From NCBI GenBank assembly GCA_004296885.1, contig SCVN01000007.1, forward strand, positions 186,001-250,000: a stretch of DNA of 64,000 nucleotides, in the 5' to 3' direction. Positions 51,929-58,431 of the stretch are shown here, piece by piece. The notes below the pieces were generated by a model. The model saw only the letters and a list, made by a program, of their open reading frames with translations. It had not been told where the DNA came from and did not search any database. This DNA is from Nitrospirota bacterium. GTDB lineage: Bacteria > Nitrospirota > Nitrospiria > Nitrospirales > Nitrospiraceae. How positions within the stretch are numbered: the stretch's first letter is position 1; every line of letters starts with the position of its first letter. The position numbers and the translations under genes were made by a program.

Positions 51929-52645
51929 TCACGCACCGGGCCAAGCCTCGTGGGGAATGTGCCAGGTGGACAGGACGCCCGCGCGCCGCTCGCGCAACAG
52001 CAGGCCTTCGTGGCCCTCTACCGCTTCGATCACGCGATCCGCCTTCCGCTGCAAGGCTTCCAGCAGATGCCCCCGCCGCGGGAGCGAGGGCGGCGGGCAG
52101 AGGCAGAGGACGCGGCAGCCCTGGCCGGCCAGGAGCCGGAGCGAGGCGAACAGCACCTGTGCCAGCCGGACCGCCTCCGCCGCAGGCACCGTCTCGTCGT
52201 AGAACGTCTCCAGCGGTCCGGAGAGAACGACCGCACTGCCGCGGGCGGCGCGGAGGGCCGGGCCCAGCCGTTCCGTGACCAGCTGGACCATCTGGTGGCA
52301 GGTAAAAGCCCGCGACACCTGGATGGAGGGCAAAATCCTGCGCGGCAGTGAACCGGCGGCGCGGGCCAGTCGGCCGATCAGAAATGGATCGAAGGCATTG
52401 GCCCCGTCCAGATAGAACAGCGACTCGCCCGCGAGGCTTCGGTCCACGACGGCGCAGAGCCCCAGTTGCAGCACGGCCGGATGGCCGTGAAGCACCACCA
52501 GTCCATCGCTCTGGGTGAGCCGCCAAGGCCCCTGGTGGACAAGCCGGTCTACCGGAACGGGCGAGGGAACGGAAGACTCGATCGTTGCACTCACCGATGG
52601 CAGCCGCAGTGGAAGGATCTGAGGGCAAAAAGTCCGGCTCATCAT
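51929..52645 (-). CDS. RecA/Rad51-superfamily-like protein without a Walker A motif
   Basis: A 238-residue protein directly after a LexA-like repressor (24 bp). The middle resembles RecA/Rad51 core strands: SLFYLDGANAFDPFLIGRLA, PSIQVSRAFTCHQMVQLVTE, GSAVVLSGPLETFYDETVPA, with VLCLCPPPSLPR after. The segment where a P-loop GxxxxGK[ST] would be (LQLGLCAVVDRSLAGES) has none, so ATPase activity is doubtful. It resembles the RecA-like ImuA protein of the lexA-imuA-imuB-dnaE2 damage cassettes in place only; no imuB or dnaE2 is nearby. ATG 52645 follows GGAGGT by 6 nt. Confidence 0.6.
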   Translation of the reverse strand: MMSRTFCPQILPLRLPSVSATIESSVPSPVPVDRLVHQGPWRLTQSDGLVVLHGHPAVLQLGLCAVVDRSLAGESLFYLDGANAFDPFLIGRLARAAGSLPRRILPSIQVSRAFTCHQMVQLVTERLGPALRAARGSAVVLSGPLETFYDETVPAAEAVRLAQVLFASLRLLAGQGCRVLCLCPPPSLPRRGHLLEALQRKADRVIEAVEGHEGLLLRERRAGVLSTWHIPHEAWPGA

Positions 52646-52669
52646 GATCGCACCTCCATACAATATCGA

Positions 52670-53293
52670 TTAAACCAGAGAGGGGAGACGGAGCACCCCT
52701 TGCACCTTGCCCAAAATGCGGACCACCGGGCCATCGGGCGTCAGCGGAATCGGCGCATACTTGGGATTCTCCGGCTGCAATTCATACCCGTCGGCAGTTC
52801 TGGCCAGCCGTTTGACCGTAGCCTCGTCATCCAGCAACGCCACAACCAACTCGCCCGGTTCTGCCTGATCCTGGGCTTTCACCAACACGTGGTCCCCATC
52901 CAGAATCCCCGCGCCGACCATGCTGTCCCCCTTCACCCTCAAGAGGAAGGGCCTGTCCCAACGGACAAGCGATCGATCCAGCACCACCCGGTCGAGCACT
53001 TGCTCCTCCGCAAGCAGCGGCGGCCCGGCCGCGATGCGTCCAAGGATCGGCACCGACACCCCGTCTACCTGCGAAGCATCACGGGTGAGGTGGAGCGCCC
53101 GGCGCGCCCCCGCCTTGCGGACCAGACGTCCCTTTTTTGCCAGCGCGCTGAGGTGCTTCTTCACGCCGTTGAGACTCGACAGTCCGTGGTGATCGGCAAT
53201 CTCACGTAGCGTGGGCGGGTAATGGTGGGCGGCGGTGTACTGTTCGACGAAATTCAGGATCAGTTCCTGGCGATTGGTTAGTTGCAGAGCCAT
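52670..53293 (-). CDS. lexA: LexA-like SOS repressor
   Basis: A 207-residue repressor: N-terminal winged helix (LTNRQELILNFVEQY, PPTLREIADHHGLSSLNGVK), a cleavage site Ala-Gly in RIAAGPP, and the S24 protease domain with catalytic Ser in GDSMVGAGI and Lys in DEATVKRL. All residues for RecA-stimulated self-cleavage are present. The operator palindrome (53294-53311) covers the -10 box. Transcribed with the RecA-like gene downstream. Whether it is the genome's main LexA or a second copy cannot be judged here. Confidence 0.92.
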   Translation of the reverse strand: MALQLTNRQELILNFVEQYTAAHHYPPTLREIADHHGLSSLNGVKKHLSALAKKGRLVRKAGARRALHLTRDASQVDGVSVPILGRIAAGPPLLAEEQVLDRVVLDRSLVRWDRPFLLRVKGDSMVGAGILDGDHVLVKAQDQAEPGELVVALLDDEATVKRLARTADGYELQPENPKYAPIPLTPDGPVVRILGKVQGVLRLPSLV

Positions 53294-53311
53294 GGTGCAT
53301 AAAAGTACACC
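53294..53311. promoter_or_regulatory. Putative LexA operator
   Basis: GGTGTACTTTTATGCACC on the minus strand: half-sites GGTGTA and TGCACC separated by 6 bp. It ends directly at the ATG of the LexA gene and overlaps the -10 box, as expected for autorepression. The motif differs from the E. coli (CTGT-N8-ACAG) and Bacillus (GAAC-N4-GTTC) boxes. Confidence 0.55.
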
Positions 53312-53331
53312 ATATATGAAAAAGATGTCAA
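53304..53331 (-). promoter_or_regulatory. Putative lexA promoter, short or no leader
   Basis: Minus strand: perfect TTGACA (53326-53331), 16-bp spacer, TGTACT (53304-53309), then 10 nt to the ATG at 53293. No ribosome binding site lies in that gap. Confidence 0.5.
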
Positions 53332-53463
53332 TACATAATTATTGCAATTTTTTCATGAAGTTATGAGTAGATAACCGTTCGGACTAAGACAAGCGATGCA
53401 TGAGAGATGATCCTGACTGTTTACCGGAAATCATTAAATGTACCGAGAATCTCGCTGGATAAA

Positions 53464-53492
53464 TTGACCGACGTTCATCGCTCACGTACTCT
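53464..53492 (+). promoter_or_regulatory. Putative promoter of the methyltransferase gene
   Basis: TTGACC (53464-53469), 17-bp spacer, TACTCT (53487-53492), about 45 bp before ATG 53537. The stretch 53310-53470 is AT-rich and otherwise empty. Confidence 0.35.
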
Positions 53493-53536
53493 ATTTCCTT
53501 CATCCTGATCGGATCGTTGATACGAATCAAACGCCC

Positions 53537-54565
53537 ATGCCTACGAGTAACTTCCAATCGCACTTTTCCACCGCGCAGTCCGTGGACCAGGCCCTCGCGG
53601 CGGTGGAAAGCCGGCTGGACAAACTCAATCTCCCCGTGTTGGAACAGAAGCTGGGGTGCAGTCTGGATCGGCTGATGCGCGTGGCGGCGGCAGAGCCTGG
53701 GGCCCAGTGGGCATTGCGGTTTTCCGATGAGAAGGCGTTTCTGCTATCGCTGGCGGAAGATGCGGCCCGCAGCGAACTCGGCCGCTTCCTGCTCTGCGCG
53801 CGGGGGTTGAACTGGCGCGCCACCGACCTCCTGTTCGATCCGGCCTATCAGGCAACGCTCCGCCAACAGGAGCGTGACCACAGCCTGGGCCTGTTCGATC
53901 GGTTGGCCTTCTTCACCTGCCCTCTGTTCCTCGCAACGCGGGAGCGCTTCCGCATCTTTCAGCAACAAACACAGCCGTTGGTCACGGACGGAACCGTCCT
54001 GGCCAGCCTGCCCTGCGGGCGGATGCGGGACCTGCTCAGCCTGGATTATGCTCACCTCGGGCAGGAGGTTCGGCTCGTCGGCCTCGACAAAGACCCGGAA
54101 GCGCTGCAGGGAGCTCAGACCCTTGCCACCGAGATGCAAACGATGCGGCCTGCGCGGTGCGCCGTAGAGTTTCTCGCCTGCGACATTCTTAAGCCCAACC
54201 TGACCGAGACCGGCATTCGCGAGAAGTTCGACGTCGTTACCAGCAACGGGTTGAACATCTACCTCAACGACGACCAATGTCGGACCTTCTACCGTCACGT
54301 GCATGAGGCCCTGAAGCCGGGGGGAACCTTTATCACCAGCCACATCGTGCCTGCCGAGGAATACCGGTGGGACCAGATCAACCGGGACCATTGGCACCTG
54401 CAAGCAATCATCTTGACTGTGCTGATCGGCGCGCTCTGGGAGCCGCGGGTGAAGCCGGCACAACTGGTGCGAAAACAGTTGGACGCGGCGGGATTCCGGG
54501 AGGTGCGGACCCGCCCGGACTTACAGGGCATCTTTCCGACCTTCGTTGCGAAGAAACCCCGGTAG
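53537..54565 (+). CDS. Class I SAM-dependent methyltransferase
   Basis: A 342-residue protein. Residues 1-150 are helical and unassigned (LLCARGLNWRATDLLFDPAY). A Rossmann methyltransferase follows: motif I region VLASLPCGRMRDLLSL, acidic SAM residue in LVGLDKDPEAL, CDILKPNLTE, and FDVVTSNGLNIYL plus ALKPGGTFITSHI (motifs IV-V). The motif I glycines are partly replaced (LPCGRMRD instead of GxGxG). Substrate unknown; ending GIFPTFVAKKPR is common in small-molecule methyltransferases. Confidence 0.85.
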   Translation: MPTSNFQSHFSTAQSVDQALAAVESRLDKLNLPVLEQKLGCSLDRLMRVAAAEPGAQWALRFSDEKAFLLSLAEDAARSELGRFLLCARGLNWRATDLLFDPAYQATLRQQERDHSLGLFDRLAFFTCPLFLATRERFRIFQQQTQPLVTDGTVLASLPCGRMRDLLSLDYAHLGQEVRLVGLDKDPEALQGAQTLATEMQTMRPARCAVEFLACDILKPNLTETGIREKFDVVTSNGLNIYLNDDQCRTFYRHVHEALKPGGTFITSHIVPAEEYRWDQINRDHWHLQAIILTVLIGALWEPRVKPAQLVRKQLDAAGFREVRTRPDLQGIFPTFVAKKPR

Positions 54566-54577
54566 GCGAGAAACTGT

Positions 54578-55141
54578 TTAGCGGAGCTGCCGGTAGCGAA
54601 AACAATTGATCCGATGGTCGTTGACCATGCCGACGGCCTGCATGAAGGCGTAGCAGATCGTCGAGCCGACGAACTTGAACCCGCGTTTGGCCAGGTCCTT
54701 GCTCAACGCATCCGACTCAGGGGTCTTGTCCGGCGTCGGCTTGCGTATTGGCCGGCGGTGAACTTTTGGCTTGCCCCCGACAAACCGCCAGAGGTAGGCA
54801 TCGAAGCTCCCGAATTCTTGCTGCACGGCCAGGAAGGCCTTGGCGTTCTGGATGGCCGCCGCGATCTTGAGCCGATTGCGCACGATGCCTGCGTTGCCGA
54901 GCAGTTGCCGGACTTTACGCTGGCCGTAGCGAGCGATGATGAAGGCATCGAAGCGATCGAAGGCGGCGCGATAGCCCTCGCGTTTTTTTAAAATCGTGGC
55001 CCAGCTGAGGCCGGCCTGGGCCCCCTCCAAGATCAAGAATTCGAACAGCAACCGGTCGTCGTGCACCGGCTGACCCCATTCCTCATCATGGTAGCGGATC
55101 ATCAGTTCGCCGGCATCGGCGGCCCAGGCGCAACGCTCCAT
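54578..55141 (-). CDS. tag: DNA-3-methyladenine glycosylase I
   Basis: Excises 3-methyladenine from alkylated DNA. The 187-residue protein starts with RCAWAADAGELMIRYHDEEW (zinc-binding Cys), and has VHDDRLLFEFLILEGAQAGL, SWATILKKREGYRAAFD, GNAGIVRNRLKI, and the C-terminal zinc-ligand His region (MVNDHRINCFRYRQL). The zinc snap residues of Tag (two Cys, two His) are present. Adjacent to the dehydrogenase gene (3-bp gap) on the same strand. Confidence 0.95.
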   Translation of the reverse strand: MERCAWAADAGELMIRYHDEEWGQPVHDDRLLFEFLILEGAQAGLSWATILKKREGYRAAFDRFDAFIIARYGQRKVRQLLGNAGIVRNRLKIAAAIQNAKAFLAVQQEFGSFDAYLWRFVGGKPKVHRRPIRKPTPDKTPESDALSKDLAKRGFKFVGSTICYAFMQAVGMVNDHRINCFRYRQLR

Positions 55142-55144
55142 CGC

Positions 55145-56020
55145 TTATCCCTTGTTCGTGTCGGATGGGTTCACCAGGCTATGGACCGCCGAATAGTCCA
55201 CGTCGGCCAGGCCCTGGGCGACGGCTTGCTGCAAGAGCTGGCGCACCCCGGATGCGCAGTCGGGATTGAGTCCGAGGCCCTTGGCCTCGTCGAGAAAGAG
55301 GTTCAGATCTTTCAATAAATTCTTCGTGGAGAAGTTGGGATCGGCATAGTTACGCGCCAGCAGGCGCGGCAGCTTTTTCTCGAAAGCCGGGGCGAAGAGG
55401 GCGCTCTGGCGCAGGATGCCCATGAACATTTCGACGGGAATGCCCTCCCGCTGCACTAATCCCACGCTCAACGAGAAGGCTGCGATTTCCGCCGCGATGA
55501 GCTGGTTGAGCGCCAGCTTGAGCGCGGCGGCCTTGCCCACCGGACCGATCAACCGCAGCTCGGGGCCGAAGCTCTTGAGCAGCCCGGCCCAGCGGGTGAA
55601 CTGCGCTTCCGTGCCGCCCACCATGACCAGCAGTCTCTGTGTCTTTGCCTCGGCAATGCTGCCCAAGACCGGCGCTTCCAGATACTCTCCGCCGGCCGCC
55701 TGTACTTCCTGTTGGATCGCCCGGCTTTCCTGCGGCCCGATCGTGCCCATCTGAATCACGGTCCGGCCCTTGAGCTCTGCCTTCCCTGCCGGTGACAGCA
55801 ACATACGGCGGATAGCGCCCGCATCCGCCAGCATCAGGATCACACAGGCTCCGGCGCGAATCGCCGCCTCTGGCTGCGCCGCCACGGCGATCCCGACCTT
55901 CGGCAGATCCGCAATCTTCTCCTGTGTGCGGTTATAGATCGTGACCTGATGACCCGCAGCCTGTAGCCGCTCCGCCATCGGCCGTCCCAACAGCCCAGCC
56001 CCCAAAAATCCGATATGCAT
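55145..56020 (-). CDS. NAD(P)-dependent beta-hydroxyacid dehydrogenase (3-hydroxyisobutyrate dehydrogenase family)
   Basis: A 291-residue oxidoreductase: N-terminal Rossmann fold with IGFLGAGLLGRPMAERL (GxGxxG), VTIYNRTQEK (Arg after strand 2, favouring NADPH), and GTIGPQESRAIQQEV. The substrate motif YLEAPVLGSIAEAK and catalytic Lys in KAAALKLALNQLI are present. This pattern is typical of the GLYR1/glyoxylate-succinic semialdehyde reductase branch. Four bases separate it from tag. Confidence 0.93.
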   Translation of the reverse strand: MHIGFLGAGLLGRPMAERLQAAGHQVTIYNRTQEKIADLPKVGIAVAAQPEAAIRAGACVILMLADAGAIRRMLLSPAGKAELKGRTVIQMGTIGPQESRAIQQEVQAAGGEYLEAPVLGSIAEAKTQRLLVMVGGTEAQFTRWAGLLKSFGPELRLIGPVGKAAALKLALNQLIAAEIAAFSLSVGLVQREGIPVEMFMGILRQSALFAPAFEKKLPRLLARNYADPNFSTKNLLKDLNLFLDEAKGLGLNPDCASGVRQLLQQAVAQGLADVDYSAVHSLVNPSDTNKG

Positions 56021-56053
56021 GGCAACCTTTTGTTCTGCGCAAAGCGTGCCTGC

Positions 56054-57088
56054 CTACTTCGGCAGGCTCATCGCGCAGCGCAAGCCCACCGTGTCGTGGC
56101 GGTAGATGGGCGTGTCCCAGTCGCGGTTGGCGGAACGGGCGCGCAGCGCCCCGTTGGCCCAGGAACCGCCGCGGATCACTTTGTACTGGCCGGTAGCCGG
56201 CCCTTGGGGATTGTGCTCCTGCTCTTTCTTGTAACTCCCTCCGTACCAGTCGTGGGTCCACTCGGCCACGTTCCCGATCATGCCGTGCAGGCCCCAGGGA
56301 TTAGGTTCGAAGGAACCGATCGGCGAGGTCCGTGGGAAGCCGTCCGTGTACCCATGGACGATCCCACCGATCAGCTGCCGCGCCGATTCGTCGGCGATGT
56401 TCCCCACCTTCCGTTCGCGGGGCTCTTCATCGCCCCACCAGAAGAGGGTGTGGGTGCCGGCCCTCGCCGCATATTCCCACTCCGATTCGGTCGGCAACCG
56501 CTTCCCCGCCCAAAAGCAATAGGCATTGGCGTCTTCCCAGGACACGGACACGACCGGGTGCTGATCACGATGGGGCAGGATCGGCGTGTCGCCCCCCTCC
56601 GGCTGCCGCCAACTGGCGCCCTTCACCGCCACCAGCCCCCGGCCCTGCACCCAGGCCTTGGCCCAGCCCTCCCGCTCGGCGGTGGTCAGGTAGCCGGTGG
56701 CGGCGGTGAACTGGGCAAACAGACGATTGGTCACTTCATGCACATCCAGATAAAAGGCGTCGAGCGAGACCTTGTGCCGGGGCATTTCGTCTTCATACCA
56801 ACCCACGCAGGTCGCCTCATCCAGTTCCTGGTTCGTGCGGCAGTCCTGGATCACCAGATCCACCTCGGCCCTCGTACTCCCCATCCAAAAGGAACCGGCC
56901 GGCACCAGGATCATGGCGGCTCCATCCCGTCCCGTAATCTCCTGACCCGGACCCGGTGCGCCATTGGGAGACGCAGCTCCGCTCGGATGGTATTCCGCAG
57001 GACTGGGTCCGGGACACAAGACCAGGGCGCCGAGCGCCAACGCCACTCCGATTGTCAGGCCCGCGAAGGAGACCTTGCACTGTCTCAT
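56054..57088 (-). CDS. Exported formylglycine-generating-enzyme-like (SUMF1) protein
   Basis: A 344-residue protein with a signal peptide (VSFAGLTIGVALALGALVL) and an FGE-sulfatase-type C-lectin fold: AAMILVPAGSFWMGS, DEMPRHKVSLDAFYLDVHEV, NAYCFWAGKRLPTESEWEYA, GMIGNVAEWTHDWY, VIRGGSWANGALRARSANRD, GLRCAMSLPK. The pair of cysteines used by true formylglycine enzymes is not evident, so it is more likely a structural or nonsulfatase paralogue. Start set at 57088 by the signal peptide. Confidence 0.9.
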   Translation of the reverse strand: MRQCKVSFAGLTIGVALALGALVLCPGPSPAEYHPSGAASPNGAPGPGQEITGRDGAAMILVPAGSFWMGSTRAEVDLVIQDCRTNQELDEATCVGWYEDEMPRHKVSLDAFYLDVHEVTNRLFAQFTAATGYLTTAEREGWAKAWVQGRGLVAVKGASWRQPEGGDTPILPHRDQHPVVSVSWEDANAYCFWAGKRLPTESEWEYAARAGTHTLFWWGDEEPRERKVGNIADESARQLIGGIVHGYTDGFPRTSPIGSFEPNPWGLHGMIGNVAEWTHDWYGGSYKKEQEHNPQGPATGQYKVIRGGSWANGALRARSANRDWDTPIYRHDTVGLRCAMSLPK

Positions 57089-57255
57089 GCCGCACCGATC
57101 CGCTGTCTCATCGTCCGCCCCTGTGACCGCCGGCGATCGTTTGAGAGAGAGTAAAAGAATCCGACGCCGCATACAAGAGGCTGGTCTTTTGCCACTGGCC
57201 CAGGTAGGCTGATCCCGATTTTTCCACGCGACGCTCACCCGACAGGGATCGAACG

Positions 57256-58422
57256 ATGGCGGACGCCGCTTCATTCCAGTTCTCCGGACAGCGTTTCACC
57301 GTTGAATACCGTCTGAGCGGGACGGAGGCGGAAGCGCGCACGAAAGCGGCCTCGGTCTGCAACGATCAGACGGTCGAGGCGCCCGACAAGATCATTCCGG
57401 CGGGCATGATCCGCGAACAGATTCTGGGGCGGGTGGAACGGTTCACCAGCGCGGCCGGCTCATCGCTCGCCGCCATCAGCTATCCGATCGAGCTGCTCGG
57501 CCAGGACTGCGCCCAACTGCTCAACGTCCTGTTCGGCATCAGCAGCCTCAGGCCCGGCATCCGCGTGGAACGGCTGGAGATCCCCGAGGCGGCGGTGCAG
57601 GCGAAAGACTGGCCCGGGCCGCGCTTCGGCCGGAACGGGTTGCGCGACCTCGTCGGCACCCCCGTCCGTCCGTTGGTCTGCGGCGTGCTCAAACTGCTCG
57701 GCTTGTCCCCGACGGCATTGGCCGACCTGGCCTATCAGTTTGCTCTGGGCGGACTCGACATCATTAAAGACGACCAGGGCCTCGCCGACCAACCCTTTTG
57801 CCCATTCGAAGAGCGAGTGGCGCGTTGCGCCGAGGCCGTGGCCAAAGCCAATCAGGAAACCGGCCGGCACTGCCTCTATCTGGCACACGTGACCGGCCGC
57901 TGGGAGACGATGAAACAGCAAGCCTTGTACGCGAAGCGCGCCGGCGCCGGGGGCCTGCTGGTCTGCCCGGGGTTGGCCGGGTTCGATGCCCTGCGCGACC
58001 TCGCGCTGGATGACGCCATCGCGCTCCCGATCCTGAGTCACCCGGCCCTGCTCGGAAGTTTTGTCACACAGGCCGACAGTGGAATAGCCCCGACGGTCCT
58101 CTTCGGCCAGCTCCCCCGGCTGGCGGGCGCCGATGCCAGCTTGTACCCGATCTACCATGCGGGGTTTCCGGTCACGCGGGACGACTGCCGGGCCATTGCC
58201 AAGGCTTGCGGCGAATCCTGGGGCCATCTGAAGCCGATCTTCCCCACGGCCGCAGGCCGCATGGGCTTCGAGCGGGTGCTCGAGATGTGCGAGTTCTACG
58301 GGCAGGACTTGCTCTTCATTGTGGGCAGCAGCATCCAGCAGCATCGGGCCGGACTGGTCAAGGCCTGCCGGCTGTTCATGGACGAGGTCGCCCGCTCTAC
58401 CCAACAGGCTGCGCCAAAATAG
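57256..58422 (+). CDS. RuBisCO-like protein (form IV type)
   Basis: A 388-residue RuBisCO large-subunit homologue. The TIM-barrel core is recognisable: VCGVLKLLGLSPTALADLAY and GGLDIIKDDQGLADQPFCPF correspond to the regions of Lys175 and of the carbamylated Lys201/Asp203/Glu204. Lys146 and Lys171 and Asp173 are kept but Glu204 is Gln174, Lys177 is Leu, and loop 6 has no Lys (ASLYPIYHAGF). Carboxylation is therefore unlikely; other enolase/isomerase-type chemistry is expected (family knowledge). Followed after 9 bp by a radical SAM gene, likely co-transcribed. Confidence 0.88.
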   Translation: MADAASFQFSGQRFTVEYRLSGTEAEARTKAASVCNDQTVEAPDKIIPAGMIREQILGRVERFTSAAGSSLAAISYPIELLGQDCAQLLNVLFGISSLRPGIRVERLEIPEAAVQAKDWPGPRFGRNGLRDLVGTPVRPLVCGVLKLLGLSPTALADLAYQFALGGLDIIKDDQGLADQPFCPFEERVARCAEAVAKANQETGRHCLYLAHVTGRWETMKQQALYAKRAGAGGLLVCPGLAGFDALRDLALDDAIALPILSHPALLGSFVTQADSGIAPTVLFGQLPRLAGADASLYPIYHAGFPVTRDDCRAIAKACGESWGHLKPIFPTAAGRMGFERVLEMCEFYGQDLLFIVGSSIQQHRAGLVKACRLFMDEVARSTQQAAPK

Positions 58423-58431
58423 CAGGCACCG

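Noticed and set aside
57256-58422. A functional carbon-fixing RuBisCO
   Set aside because: Glu204 is Gln, Lys177 is Leu and the loop-6 Lys is missing, and no phosphoribulokinase gene is in the window. The reading as a form IV protein is stronger.
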